54,311 nucleotides of DNA from Paraburkholderia ribeironis (GCF_900019265.1 NZ_CYGX02000054.1:1-54311), one strand, 5' to 3'. Counted from the first letter of the stretch, positions 25,384-35,431 are shown. The notes: generated by a model not told the origin, from the letters alone. Numbers and translations are program-made.

Positions 25384-26220
25384 CTATGCGCCATTCGTGC
25401 GTGTACGTACGCGCTCGAACACTTCGGCGAGATCGATGTCGCCGGTGTTCAGACCGAAGCGATCATGCAGACACGCGGCGAGTTCGGCGGCGTTGTTCAG
25501 TTGCCGCTCGCTGACGATCCGCCCGTCCGCGGCGCGTTCGTTCAGGTGATCGTTGAATAGCGTCAGACGTGTTTCGGGCAATACCCGGCACACCATCAGG
25601 TTGCTCGCGAAGATCGCATCGGGCGACGTCGACGTGTACCAGTTCGAGGTTTCGCAATCGATCCATTCGACCGGATGCAAATCGAAGCGATAGACGCGTG
25701 CCCAGCTCTCGTCGCGCGCCTGCACTTCGAGAAACAGCGCATCGCGCGATGCGTCGGCAAGACGGAACGTGCCCAGCGGAGTCGGTTGCGCGAGGCCCGC
25801 CGTCAAGCGCAGCGGTGCCGCGAGCGTCACGGCACCGAAGCCGACGTCGGCGATCCACGCCTCGGTCCCGATGTCGATGCGCAGAACCATGTGCGTGCGT
25901 GGAGGAATCGCGCCCGGATCGCGGCCCCACAACACACGCCCGAGTAGCGGTGTGACCTTGAAGCCGAGTTGCATCAGCACGTTCGCGAGCAAAGTATTCT
26001 GCTCGAAGCAATAACCGCCGCGGCCTTCAGTGACGAGTTTCCGCTCGACCGACTCGAGGTCCAGCTTGACCGCACGCCGCAAGAGCGGATTCAGATTCTC
26101 GAACGGAATCGCGCCGGGATGCAGCCGGTGAATCGCCCGCAGCACGTCGAGCGTTGCTGCACGCGGGCCTTCGTAGCCGATGCGGGCGAAGTAGTTTTCC
26201 AGGTTCATGGCATGCGACAT
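25384..26220 (-). CDS. nat: Arylamine N-acetyltransferase
   Basis: A 278-residue cytoplasmic enzyme that transfers acetyl from acetyl-CoA to arylamines and hydrazines. The Cys-His-Asp triad is complete: Cys71 in RGGYCFEQN, His110 in RTHMVLRI and Asp125 in WIADVGFG. The motif PFENLNPLL near residue 39 is also conserved. Full length for prokaryotic NATs. Either ATG at 26220 or 26208 (MNLENYFARIGY) could start it; neither has a strong ribosome binding site. Confidence 0.93.
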   Translation of the reverse strand: MSHAMNLENYFARIGYEGPRAATLDVLRAIHRLHPGAIPFENLNPLLRRAVKLDLESVERKLVTEGRGGYCFEQNTLLANVLMQLGFKVTPLLGRVLWGRDPGAIPPRTHMVLRIDIGTEAWIADVGFGAVTLAAPLRLTAGLAQPTPLGTFRLADASRDALFLEVQARDESWARVYRFDLHPVEWIDCETSNWYTSTSPDAIFASNLMVCRVLPETRLTLFNDHLNERAADGRIVSERQLNNAAELAACLHDRFGLNTGDIDLAEVFERVRTRTNGA

Positions 26221-26398
26221 CGCTGTGGTCCCGTTTGATTGTCAGGCCGGACGGGCAAAGCCGTGCAGGCTCATGTGCGGCGCGCCGCCGGGCGGTTGCG
26301 GACACGATCATAGCCGTTTTTGTCGTCCGCCCGACGCGCCTGCGGTGCCCTCTGCGGCTAGCCGCTGCGAGCGCGAAGCCCGCAGCGCAGAGCGTGTG

Positions 26399-27079
26399 TT
26401 ACAGGCCGCCCTTCAATGCCGAGGTCGCGATCGACGGCACAGTGATGCCGTGGCTCGACGCGAACTGCACCGCCGAATTCAGCGTCGACATCAACGACCG
26501 CAACTGACCCGGCGCCGATTGCGCGATGTACGACGCGCTCTGCGCGGTCTGCGGATTGAGCCCCGACTGCAGCAGCGAGGACGGGCTCATCTGACTGATG
26601 CTGCCGAGCCCCGACTGCAAGCTCGCATACTGGCTCACGCCCTTACCCAGCGACGTCAGACCATCCGTGAACGCCAGCTGGTTCACCGGCGTCGCCGACG
26701 CGCCGCCGCTCGCATGGCTCGCGAACGCGTCGGTCAGCTTTTGCGACAACGACTGCTGCGTGTTGCCCACCTGCGTCAATTGACTCAGCGACGACGTTCC
26801 ACCGCTTAGCAGACCCGCCGCCTGTTGCGCCTGGCTGGCGGCGCTGCTCATTCCCATCGCCGATGCGAGACTCGACTGACCGCTGAGCACCTGCTGGTTC
26901 GCGCCCACATAGGTTTGCAGCAACTGCGACATGCCACCGGACGACGCCGGCGCCGTCCCCGCCGAACTGTCACCGCCGCCAATGCCGAACTGCTTGAGAT
27001 CGAGCTGTGCGTTCGACACGCCGCTGATTAGCAGACCGCCGCTTGCCAGCAGCGAAACCAAAAGAATGCGTTGCTTCAT
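26399..27079 (-). CDS. DUF2501-like secreted protein
   Basis: A 226-residue exported protein with a signal peptide (MKQRILLVSLLASGGLLISG, cut near VSNAQ). The mature part is low in charged residues and rich in Ser, Gln, Gly, Ala and Leu, with helical amphipathic runs, matching the YjjA/DUF2501 pattern. The start at 27079 is preferred over 27085 because AAGGAG lies directly against the earlier ATG but 6 bases before this one. Function is unknown. It is divergent from the OprB porin. Confidence 0.75.
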   Translation of the reverse strand: MKQRILLVSLLASGGLLISGVSNAQLDLKQFGIGGGDSSAGTAPASSGGMSQLLQTYVGANQQVLSGQSSLASAMGMSSAASQAQQAAGLLSGGTSSLSQLTQVGNTQQSLSQKLTDAFASHASGGASATPVNQLAFTDGLTSLGKGVSQYASLQSGLGSISQMSPSSLLQSGLNPQTAQSASYIAQSAPGQLRSLMSTLNSAVQFASSHGITVPSIATSALKGGL

Positions 27080-27423
27080 CACCATCTCCTTACTTTGCCT
27101 GTCGGGTCGATCGTGCGGTTCGACATTGCGCTCAGTCACGCATTCTACGTAATTTGTATGACCATATTTATACAATTAGCTTACATTTATATTTTGTTTC
27201 TATTACGCGTCAATTCGAGTTCATCGCGCTGCTAACTGTCAAGATTACGCTGCAGCAATTCTGTTGCGAATAGTTCTCATTTATATTGACCGAACGCATG
27301 CGCATCAGTAGCATCACGCCATCTGTCGTACCGGCATCGCGAACGGTCGAGCAAGATCGCCGGCCCGCAGCAATTCGCGGCGCCGCAATAGTCAACCCAG
27401 TCGATACAACAATAAGGATTTCG
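27080..27423. promoter_or_regulatory. Divergent promoter region between the DUF2501-like and porin genes
   Basis: A 344-base stretch, distinctly AT-rich at 27150-27290, which should contain both promoters. TTGTAT (27158-27163) and ATACAA (about 27170-27178) form an inverted pair within the AT-rich part. AATAAGGA at 27409-27418 is the porin ribosome binding site. Confidence 0.5.
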
Positions 27424-28947
27424 ATGAAGTTCGCCTCACCCAACGGATCCGCCAACGAAGCGCATCCGCTTCGCGACCGCGTCGCACGCGCCGGCGCAAC
27501 TCATCGTACGCGTTTGCCCTCGATGCGGCGCGCTGCGCTTTGCACGGCATTCGCCTGGGCGTCGTTGACCGCCGGTGCAGCGCTGGCCGAAGCCAACCCG
27601 GATGCAACGCCAGAAGCACCCGAAGCCGACCTGAACATCAAGGCGACCCAGACAGACCAATGGACCGGCTTCTGGAATCGCCAGCAAATGCTTGGCGACA
27701 TGGGCGGCCTGCGTCCGTGGCTCGGCAAGTACGGCGTCACGTTCGCGCTGACCGAGACCAGCGAAGTGCTGGCCAACCTGCGCGGCGGCCTTGAGCGCGG
27801 CGCGGACTACGACGGCCTGACTACCGCCACCGTGCAGATGGATACGCAGAAGGCGTTCGGCTTGCCGGGCGGCCTCTTCAACGTCAGCGCGTTGCAGATT
27901 CACGGCACCAATCTGAGCGCCAACAAGCTCGGCACGCTGAATACGGCAAGCGGCATCGAAGCCGACGACGCCACCCGGCTGTGGGAGCTGTGGTATCAGC
28001 AGTCGTTCCTGAACAAGCGCGTCGACGTGAAGATCGGTCAGCAGAGCATCGACCAGGAATTCATCACCAGCACGTACTCGGCGCTCTTCATCAACACGAT
28101 GTTCGGCTGGCCCGCGCTGCCCTCGTACAACATGCCGTCCGGCGGTCCGGCTTATCCGCTGGCGGGTCTCGGCGTGCGCGTGCGCGGCCAGATCACGCCT
28201 TCGTTGACGGCGCTCGCCGGTGTGTTCTCCGGCGATCCGCTCGGCAACGCCCCGAACAACAAGAGCGGCACCAACTTCAACCTCGGCAACGGCGCACTGT
28301 GGATCGGCGAATTGCAGTACGCGATCAACCAGCCTGCCGATGGCGAAATGGTCGGCACGGGCGGCGGCGGTCTGCCCGGCACCTACAAGATCGGCGTCTG
28401 GTACAACAGCGGCACTTTCGCGGACCAGCGCTTCGACAACACCGGTTTGTCGCTGGCGAATCCGGCCTCGACGGGCATTGCCGCGAATCATCGCGGCAAC
28501 TACAGCATCTACGCGGTTGCCGATCAGATGATCTGGCGTCCGGACCCGGACGAGCCACGCAGCCTCGGCGTGTTCGCCCGCGTGATGGGCGGCCCCGGCG
28601 ACCGCAACCTCGTGAGCCTGTCGGCCAATCTCGGCATCGTGCTGAAGGCGCCGTTCAAGGGCCGCGATAACGATAGCGCGGGCCTCGCGCTCACCTACAT
28701 CAAGGTCGGCAATCACGTGCACGGACTTGATCAGGACAACCTGGCATTCAGCGGCGGCCCGTATGGCGTGCGCACCAGCGAAACCGCGCTCGAAGCGACC
28801 TATCAGTACCAGGTCAATCCGTGGTGGCAATTGCAGGCCGACGCGCAGTACACCTTCAATGCCGGCGCAGGCCAGAATCCGAACGACCCGACGCAGCCGC
28901 TGCGCAACACGTTCGTCGTCGGCGTGCGGACCGTCATCACGTTCTGA
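27424..28947 (+). CDS. OprB-family carbohydrate-selective porin
   Basis: A 507-residue outer-membrane porin. The start at 27424 has AAGGA upstream but leaves 33 residues before a normal signal peptide (MRRAALCTAFAWASLTAGAA, cut after ALA). An internal ATG at 27523 would start directly at that signal. The mature protein begins with a helical, acidic segment; WTGFWNRQQMLGDMGGLRPW and the C-terminal TFVVGVRTVITF (ending in Phe) are typical of OprB. It probably lets sugars or similar solutes through the outer membrane. It precedes the NHL-like and iron-uptake genes by about 110 bases on the same strand and may be co-transcribed. Confidence 0.85.
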   Translation: MKFASPNGSANEAHPLRDRVARAGATHRTRLPSMRRAALCTAFAWASLTAGAALAEANPDATPEAPEADLNIKATQTDQWTGFWNRQQMLGDMGGLRPWLGKYGVTFALTETSEVLANLRGGLERGADYDGLTTATVQMDTQKAFGLPGGLFNVSALQIHGTNLSANKLGTLNTASGIEADDATRLWELWYQQSFLNKRVDVKIGQQSIDQEFITSTYSALFINTMFGWPALPSYNMPSGGPAYPLAGLGVRVRGQITPSLTALAGVFSGDPLGNAPNNKSGTNFNLGNGALWIGELQYAINQPADGEMVGTGGGGLPGTYKIGVWYNSGTFADQRFDNTGLSLANPASTGIAANHRGNYSIYAVADQMIWRPDPDEPRSLGVFARVMGGPGDRNLVSLSANLGIVLKAPFKGRDNDSAGLALTYIKVGNHVHGLDQDNLAFSGGPYGVRTSETALEATYQYQVNPWWQLQADAQYTFNAGAGQNPNDPTQPLRNTFVVGVRTVITF

Positions 28948-29056
28948 TGCGGTTCGCACCCAACCCACACGCTATCGACACACCGGATCCCATGCTCCCG
29001 ATCTTCACCGCAACCACCGCAACCACCGCTTTGTGCGCCGGCACGGAGGCTCAATC

Positions 29057-30208
29057 GTGAACCATCTCACGCGCAAGTTTTCGCCGCGCGCCGCGCGGGC
29101 CCTGATCGCCGCCGCTGCCGGCGCTGCTGCGCTCGCGAGCGCCGCCGGCGCGCACGCCGAGCCGCAAGGTTTCCTCGAAACCGTCAAGCACCACACCACG
29201 CTGATCAACACCGTGCCCGACAACGGCGACCAGAACCCGTACGCGGTAGTGGTCGCGCCGGTCACGGCGGGCACCGTCAAGCAGGGCGACGTGCTGGTCG
29301 GCAACTTCAACAACGCGACCAATCTGCAAGGCACCGGCAGCACGATCATCGACTATCACCCGAACACCCGACAGATGACGGTGTTCGCGACCGTGCCGCG
29401 CGATCTGAAGGAATGCCCGGGCGGCATCGGCCTGTCGACCGCGATGACGATGCTCAAGTCCGGCTACGTGATCGTCGGCAGCACGCCAAGCAACGACGGC
29501 ACGACCGGCACGAAGGGCGCCGGCTGCCTGATCGTGATCGACCCGCAAGGGCGGATCGCGTCGACCATCACGAGCCCCAACATCAACGACCCGTGGGGCA
29601 ACATGGCGGTCGTCGATAACGGCACGAGCGCGACGCTGTTCGTCAGCAATGCGGGTTTCGGCGTGGGCGGCGCGAACGGCACGCCACCGGTATTCAAGCA
29701 GGCCACCGTGCTGCGGCTCGACCTCGACGTGCCGGCCGGCAAGCCGCCCGTCGTCAGGAAAGAAACCGTGGTGGGCAGCGGCTTCGGCGCGCAAGCCGAC
29801 AAGGGCGTGTTCCTGGTCGGCCCGACCGGGCTCGCGCTGTCGGGCGATCAGAAACTGCTGTACGTGTCCGACGCAATCGGCAACCGCATCACCGAGATCG
29901 ACGAGCCGATGACGCGCGACACCAGCGCCGGCGTGGGCCGTCAACTCACCGCAGAGGGCCTGCTGCATCGCCCGCTCGCGATGGTCACCGCGCCCAACGG
30001 TCACCTGCTCGTGACCAATGCGCTGAACGGCCAGGTCGTGGAAATCGATCCGGCGACCGGCAAGCAGCTTTACGCGCGCTGGATCGACACCGACAAGGCG
30101 CAATCGCCGCCGGGCAATGGCGACCTCTTCGGTCTCGCGATGACGCCAGAAGGCGACGGATTTTATTACGTGCAGGACGACGTCAATACGCTGGTACTCG
30201 CGAAGTAA
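29057..30208 (+). CDS. Secreted NHL/beta-propeller-like protein
   Basis: A 383-residue exported protein. The GTG at 29057 has GGAGGC upstream and starts a signal peptide (RALIAAAAGAAALASAAGAH, cut near AHA). The mature part has repeated beta-propeller-like blades (PYAVVVAPVTAGTVKQGDVL, NPWG-like DPWGNMAVVDNGT, GLALSGDQKLLYVSDAIGN, PNGHLLVTNALNGQVVEIDP). It lies 54 bases before the DyP peroxidase gene. It may be a periplasmic binding or scaffold partner of the peroxidase/iron system; no catalytic residues can be assigned. Confidence 0.75.
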   Translation: MNHLTRKFSPRAARALIAAAAGAAALASAAGAHAEPQGFLETVKHHTTLINTVPDNGDQNPYAVVVAPVTAGTVKQGDVLVGNFNNATNLQGTGSTIIDYHPNTRQMTVFATVPRDLKECPGGIGLSTAMTMLKSGYVIVGSTPSNDGTTGTKGAGCLIVIDPQGRIASTITSPNINDPWGNMAVVDNGTSATLFVSNAGFGVGGANGTPPVFKQATVLRLDLDVPAGKPPVVRKETVVGSGFGAQADKGVFLVGPTGLALSGDQKLLYVSDAIGNRITEIDEPMTRDTSAGVGRQLTAEGLLHRPLAMVTAPNGHLLVTNALNGQVVEIDPATGKQLYARWIDTDKAQSPPGNGDLFGLAMTPEGDGFYYVQDDVNTLVLAK

Positions 30209-30262
30209 GCCACGCCGACGCATGGCAGACATGCTTGAATGCCCAACGAAGATGAAGTGACC

Positions 30263-31579
30263 ATGACCAACGATCAACCCCCGCGGCCATCACGGCGCGG
30301 TTTTCTGAAGGCGGGCGGAGCCGCGGTGGCCACCGGCGCGAGTCTGGGTGCAACGCTTGGCGCGGGTCTGGCGACGTCCCAGGCCGCGCTCGCGAAACCA
30401 GCGCCCCACCCTGCCGATCCGGCGCTCGCCGTCGAGCCGTTTTACGGCACGCATCAAGGCGGCATCGTCACGCCGCAGCAGGGTCACACGTACGTCGCCG
30501 CGCTCGATCTGAGCACCGACAAGCGCGACGACGTGATCGCGCTGCTGCGCGCCTGGACCGACGCCGCCGCGCGCCTCACGCAAGGCGGCACGGCCGCCGC
30601 GCTGGCCACGGGCGACGCGGCCGACAACCAGCCCGCGCCCGATGCCGGCGACGTGCTCGCTCTCGGTCCCAACGGTTTGACGATCACGTTCGGCTTCGGC
30701 CCGGGTCTCTTCACGCATGAAGGCAAGGACCGCTATGGACTCGCCGCGCGCCGCCCCGCCGCGCTCGTCGATCTGCCGCGCTTTAACGGCGATCAGCTGA
30801 TCCCCGAGAAGACTGGCGGCGACCTCTTCATCCAGGCCTGTGCGAACGATCAGCAAGTCGCGTTTCACGCGGTCCGGCAATTGACGCGTCTCGCCTACGG
30901 AGTCGCCGCGATGCGCTGGGGCCAGTCCGGTTTCCTGTCGGGGCCGCGCGGTCAGACGCCGCGCAATCTGATGGGCTTCAAGGACGGCACCAACAACCCG
31001 TCCACCGCGAAGCCGCAGTTGATGAACCAGTTCGTGTGGGCCGGCGCGAGCGCCGACGCGCCGTGGATGGAAGGCGGCACCTACACCGTGGTGCGACGTA
31101 TCCGCATCACGCTCGAACACTGGGACAACACCGAGCTGGGCTTCCAGGAGCAGGTGTTCGGGCGTCACAAATACAGCGGCGCGCCGCTCGGCAAGCGCAA
31201 CGAGTTCGACGCGGTGAACCTGAAGGAAGAGGACAAGGACGGCAATCCGGTGATTCCGGAGAACTCGCACGTGCGTCTGTCGAATCAGGCGAGCAACAAC
31301 GGCGCGCAGATCCTGCGCCGTTCGTACTCGTACAACGACGGCACCAACTTCTACATCGAGCGCTGGCCGCCATGGCGTCAGGAAACCGAGTACGACGCGG
31401 GACTGATTTTCATCGCGCACCAGAGCGACCCGCGCACCGGCTTCATTCCGATCAACGACCGACTCGCGAAGTTCGACATGATGAACCAGTTCACGACCCA
31501 CGTCGGCAGCGCGATTTTCGCGGTGCCGCCTGGAGCCAAACCGGGTTCGTATATCGGCGCGGGACTGTTCGAGACGTAA
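30263..31579 (+). CDS. efeB: Dyp-type heme peroxidase, Tat-exported (EfeB-like)
   Basis: A 438-residue periplasmic heme protein. The Tat signal SRRGFLKAGGAAVATGASL is seen near residues 10-30. The DyP motif GFKDGTNN (GxxDG) and the proximal heme-ligand region VFGRHKYSGAP are present, as are LEHWDNTELGFQEQVFG and FIAHQSDPRTGFIPI. EfeB-type members oxidise porphyrinogens or release iron from heme in the periplasm. An ATG at 30239 gives 8 more residues; 30263 is preferred because it fits the usual short Tat n-region. The gene lies between the propeller-like protein and the iron-type binding protein, linking it to iron uptake. Confidence 0.9.
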   Translation: MTNDQPPRPSRRGFLKAGGAAVATGASLGATLGAGLATSQAALAKPAPHPADPALAVEPFYGTHQGGIVTPQQGHTYVAALDLSTDKRDDVIALLRAWTDAAARLTQGGTAAALATGDAADNQPAPDAGDVLALGPNGLTITFGFGPGLFTHEGKDRYGLAARRPAALVDLPRFNGDQLIPEKTGGDLFIQACANDQQVAFHAVRQLTRLAYGVAAMRWGQSGFLSGPRGQTPRNLMGFKDGTNNPSTAKPQLMNQFVWAGASADAPWMEGGTYTVVRRIRITLEHWDNTELGFQEQVFGRHKYSGAPLGKRNEFDAVNLKEEDKDGNPVIPENSHVRLSNQASNNGAQILRRSYSYNDGTNFYIERWPPWRQETEYDAGLIFIAHQSDPRTGFIPINDRLAKFDMMNQFTTHVGSAIFAVPPGAKPGSYIGAGLFET

Positions 31580-31630
31580 CGGACACACGACACACATCAA
31601 CCAACACCATCACAAACGGACTTCTGGAAC

Positions 31631-32662
31631 ATGGCTTATTCCTGGTTTGGCACCCGCCTGCGCATTATCAGCAGCGCGGCCGCGCTCGCGCTGGCCGCTT
31701 TCGCGACCGTGCCGTCGCCGGCCCATGCTGCGTCGATCACGCTGTATAACGCGCAGCACGAACAGGTCGTCAATCTGCTTGCGAAAGACTTCGAGAAGCA
31801 GTCGGGCGTGGCAGTGAAAATCCGTAACGGCGAAGGCCCGGCTTTGGCCGCGCAGATCGTCGCGGAAGGCGCCGCCTCCCCTGCCGACGTCTACTTCACG
31901 GAAAACTCGCCGGAGCTGATGCTGCTCGAAGGAAAAAACCTGCTCGCCAGGGTGGATGGCGCGACGCTCGCCAGCGTGCCGGCGCGGTTCAACTCGCCCG
32001 GCGGCGTATGGGTCGCCGTGACCGCGCGTGAAAACGTGCTCGCGTACAACACGACCAAACTGCAGCCTTCGCAATTGCCGCAATCGCTGTTCGATCTCGC
32101 CAGGCCGGAATGGAAAGGCAAGATCGGCATCGCGCCGAGCGATGGCGACTTCCTGCCGCTCGTGAGCGCCGTGCTCGCGCTCAAGGGCGAAGCGCAAACC
32201 GTGCAATGGCTCAAGGGCCTGAAAGCCAACGCGCAGATCTTCGACGACGAAGAAGGCGTCGTGGCCGCGGTGAACCGTGGCGGGGTCGCCACCGGTTTGA
32301 TCAACAACTATTACTGGACGCGTCTGCATGCCGAGATCGGCGACGCGAAGACGCGCAGCGCGATGCATCACTTCGGCAACGGCGATGCCGGCGCGCTGGT
32401 GAATGTGTCGGGCGCGGCGGTGCTGAAGTCCGCGCACAATCCGGACGGCGCGCAGAAGTTTCTCGCGTATCTGAACAGCGAACGTGCGCAAAAGTTGATG
32501 GCGAACAGCCACGTGATGTTCGAGTACCCGCTGCATGCGGGCGTGGCGCCGGATCCGATTCTGAAGCCCTTCGCCGAATTGAACCCGCCGGCACTGACGA
32601 TCCAGCAGCTCGGCGACGATAGCCAGGCCGGCAAACTGCTGCGCCAGGCCGGTCTGCTGTAG
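31631..32662 (+). CDS. fbpA: Iron(III) ABC transporter substrate-binding protein (FbpA type)
   Basis: A 343-residue periplasmic binding protein of the ferric-ion (FbpA/FutA/AfuA) group. Signal peptide MAYSWFGTRLRIISSAAALA with cleavage near AHAAS. The mature N-terminus SITLYNAQHEQVVNLLAKDF and the tyrosine pair in INNYYWTRL, which binds iron in this family, are clear. It delivers iron to the permease encoded immediately downstream (TAG directly followed by ATG). Confidence 0.88.
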   Translation: MAYSWFGTRLRIISSAAALALAAFATVPSPAHAASITLYNAQHEQVVNLLAKDFEKQSGVAVKIRNGEGPALAAQIVAEGAASPADVYFTENSPELMLLEGKNLLARVDGATLASVPARFNSPGGVWVAVTARENVLAYNTTKLQPSQLPQSLFDLARPEWKGKIGIAPSDGDFLPLVSAVLALKGEAQTVQWLKGLKANAQIFDDEEGVVAAVNRGGVATGLINNYYWTRLHAEIGDAKTRSAMHHFGNGDAGALVNVSGAAVLKSAHNPDGAQKFLAYLNSERAQKLMANSHVMFEYPLHAGVAPDPILKPFAELNPPALTIQQLGDDSQAGKLLRQAGLL

Positions 32663-34267
32663 ATGAGCGAAGCCCTGTCAGCCGGGCCACCGGCTGTCCC
32701 CACCGCCACGGCGCGCAGCCGCTTGCGCGCGCCGCGCGGCTTGTTCGCGGCAGCCGCACTCAGCGCTTTGCTGGTGCTGCTGCCGATTGCGTTGACGTTC
32801 TGGCGCGCCGCGAGCTTCGGCGCGCACGACGCGTTCGATCTGGTGTTCCGGCCACTGGTCGGCGAGCTGCTGGTCAACACCGTGCTGATCACCGTGGCGA
32901 CCACCCTGGTGTGCGCGGTGATCGGCACGGCCGCCGCGTGGTTCGTCGAACGCACGCAGGTGCCGGGACGCCGCGCGTGGGCAGTGCTCAGCGCCGCGCC
33001 GCTCGCGATGCCGGCCTTCATCTCGAGCTATGCGTGGGTCTCGCTCAGCCAGGATTTGCAGGACTTCAACGGCGCATTGCTGGTGCTCAGTTGTGCGTAC
33101 TTTCCGCTCGTCTATCTGCCGGTCGCCGCCGCGCTGCGCGGCATGGACCCGGCGCTCGAGGAAAGCGCACGCGCGCTCGGCTGCAACCGCTGGACCAGTT
33201 TTGCCCGCGTGGTGCTGCCGCAATTGCGCCCGGCGCTGCTCGGCGGCATGTTGCTGGTGGCGCTTGGCGTGCTGTCCGAGTTCGGCGCGTTCACGCTGCT
33301 GCGCTTTCGCACGTTCACCACGCAAATTTACGCGGAATTCCGCACCAGTTTCGATGGCGGCGGCGCGTCGCTGCTCGCCTGTGTGCTGATCGTGATCTGC
33401 CTGATCGTGCTCGCGTGCGAGTTTCGCGTGCGCGGCGCGGCGCGTTATGAACGCGTCGATCGCGGCACGCGTCGCGCGGTGTTGCGCTGCGAGCTCGGCG
33501 CGTGGCGTTGGGCGGTCGCCGCCGGCTTCGCGCTGCTGACGATCACGACGCTCGGCGTGCCACTCGGCATGATCGGCTACTGGCTCACGCAACCGGGCGC
33601 GGCCGCCGTCACGCCGGCCGACGTGTCGCCCGAGCTGCTGTTCAAGGCGACCTTGTCGTCGCTCGGTTTCGGCCTCGCCGCCGCGCTGCTGACCACCTTG
33701 CTGGTCGTGCCGCTCGCGTTTTTGCTGGTGCGTTATCCGGTCCGTTTCGCGACGCTGTTCGAACGCACGGTGTTTCTCGCGCAAGGCGTGCCGGGTCTGG
33801 TGATCGCATTGGCGATCGTGTCGCTTGCGGTGCACGCGCTGCAACCGCTCTATCAGAGCGCGACGCTGCTGGTGATCGTGTACGCGATCCTGTTCATGCC
33901 GGTCGCGCTGGTGAGCGTGCGCGCCGCGTTGATGCAGGCGCAGCCGCGCCTCGAGGAAACCGCCCGCGCACTCGGCTTGAACTGGCCGCAAACGCTGTTG
34001 CGCGTGATGTTGCCGCTGGCGGGCCCCGGGCTCGGCGCTGCCGCGGCGATGGTGTTCATCTCGGTCGTGACCGAATTGAACGCGACGCTGCTGCTCTCTC
34101 CAATCGACACCCAAACGCTCGCCACCCAGGTCTGGGCCGACACGTCGACGATGGCGTTTGCCGCGGCCGCGCCGTATGCCGCGTTGCTCACGGGCATTTC
34201 ACTGTGCGCATCGGGCCTGTTGTTCGCACTGCTTGGCAAATCGGCGCTGCTCGGCGAACGCGGCTGA
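32663..34267 (+). CDS. fbpB: Iron(III) ABC transporter permease (FbpB type)
   Basis: A 534-residue permease containing two homologous halves of about six membrane segments, each with an EAA loop (EESARALGCNRWTSFARVVL in the first, EETARALGLNWPQTLLRVML in the second). This duplicated architecture is standard for FbpB/SfuB. It starts immediately after the fbpA stop codon, so translation is coupled. Confidence 0.9.
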   Translation: MSEALSAGPPAVPTATARSRLRAPRGLFAAAALSALLVLLPIALTFWRAASFGAHDAFDLVFRPLVGELLVNTVLITVATTLVCAVIGTAAAWFVERTQVPGRRAWAVLSAAPLAMPAFISSYAWVSLSQDLQDFNGALLVLSCAYFPLVYLPVAAALRGMDPALEESARALGCNRWTSFARVVLPQLRPALLGGMLLVALGVLSEFGAFTLLRFRTFTTQIYAEFRTSFDGGGASLLACVLIVICLIVLACEFRVRGAARYERVDRGTRRAVLRCELGAWRWAVAAGFALLTITTLGVPLGMIGYWLTQPGAAAVTPADVSPELLFKATLSSLGFGLAAALLTTLLVVPLAFLLVRYPVRFATLFERTVFLAQGVPGLVIALAIVSLAVHALQPLYQSATLLVIVYAILFMPVALVSVRAALMQAQPRLEETARALGLNWPQTLLRVMLPLAGPGLGAAAAMVFISVVTELNATLLLSPIDTQTLATQVWADTSTMAFAAAAPYAALLTGISLCASGLLFALLGKSALLGERG

Positions 34268-34331
34268 ACCTGTCGACACTATTGGGAACATCGAGGACCG
34301 TGACCTCACGCGCTTTTACTATCGGAATGTC

Positions 34332-35411
34332 ATGAGCGAACTTCGTATCCGCGGACTGCAGAAATCGTTCGACGCTCACCCGGTGCTGCACGGCATCGAT
34401 CTGTCGGTCGAACGCGGCACCCTGCTCGCGCTGCTCGGCCCGTCCGGCAGCGGCAAGACCACCTTGCTGCGCGTGCTCTGCGGCTTCGAACGCGCCGATG
34501 GCGGCAGCGTCGAGATCGACGGGCGCCGGGTGGCCGGCGACAACCTGCACGTGCCTTCGGAGCAGCGCCGCATCGGCTATGTGCCGCAGGAAGGCGCGCT
34601 GTTTCCGCATCTGTCGGTCGCTGACAACATCGTGTTCGGCTTGCCGCGCACGCAGCGTCGCGCACGGCATCGGGTGGCGGAGTTGCTGGAGCTGGTCGGC
34701 TTGCCGGCGAACTTCGGCGAACGCGCGCCGCAGCAGTTGTCGGGCGGCCAGCAGCAGCGCGTCGCGTTGGCGCGTGCGCTCGCGCCCGCGCCGACGCTGG
34801 TGATGCTCGACGAACCGTTCTCGTCGCTCGATGCGGCGTTGCGGCTCGAAACCCGTCAGGCGGTGGCGAACGCATTGGCCGCGGCCGGCGCGACCGCCGT
34901 GCTGGTCACGCACGACCAGTCCGAGGCGTTGTCGCTCGGGCATGAGGTGGCGGTGCTGTGGGATGGCCGCCTGATCCAGACGGCGACGCCCGAGACGCTG
35001 TACCAGCGGCCGGCGACGCGCGAACTGGCGTCGTTCGTCGGCGAGGCGGTGCTGTTGCCGGGCACGGTCGAGCAGGATCGCGTGAGCTGCGCGCTGGGCG
35101 AACTGGCGCTCGTCGCGCCACTGGGCCACGGCGCGGTCGACGTGATGGTGCGGCCCGAACAGATCCGTCTGCTGCGCGCCGACGAGACACCGCACGATCG
35201 TGCGGCCCTTGACGCCGTCGTCACCGAGGTGATCTACCAGGGGCAGGACGCCGGCGTGACGCTGCAACTGCAGTCCGGCACGCGAACGATGGTGCGCGCA
35301 CGCGTGCCCGGCTATCGATGTCCGCGGCCGGGCGAGGCGGTGCGGCTCGCGGTGGATGGCTATGTGAGCGCGTATCCACGCGTGCCTTCACAAGCTCATT
35401 CGAGCCGTTAG
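34332..35411 (+). CDS. fbpC: Iron(III) ABC transporter ATP-binding protein (FbpC type)
   Basis: A 359-residue ATPase: Walker A GPSGSGKTT (residues 36-44), Q-loop YVPQEGALFPHLSV, signature LSGGQQQR, Walker B VMLDEPFSSLD, switch VTHDQSEAL, and a C-terminal regulatory OB-like domain (VDVMVRPEQIRLL). EGALFPHL matches FbpC-like ferric transporters. It lies 64 bases after the permease and completes the iron importer. Confidence 0.9.
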   Translation: MSELRIRGLQKSFDAHPVLHGIDLSVERGTLLALLGPSGSGKTTLLRVLCGFERADGGSVEIDGRRVAGDNLHVPSEQRRIGYVPQEGALFPHLSVADNIVFGLPRTQRRARHRVAELLELVGLPANFGERAPQQLSGGQQQRVALARALAPAPTLVMLDEPFSSLDAALRLETRQAVANALAAAGATAVLVTHDQSEALSLGHEVAVLWDGRLIQTATPETLYQRPATRELASFVGEAVLLPGTVEQDRVSCALGELALVAPLGHGAVDVMVRPEQIRLLRADETPHDRAALDAVVTEVIYQGQDAGVTLQLQSGTRTMVRARVPGYRCPRPGEAVRLAVDGYVSAYPRVPSQAHSSR

Positions 35412-35431
35412 CGGCAAGCCGGCGCAAAGTC

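Noticed and set aside
27436..28968. A 510-residue minus-strand frame opposite the OprB gene
   Set aside because: It is a shadow of the porin gene, without a ribosome binding site, domains or hydrophobic segments.
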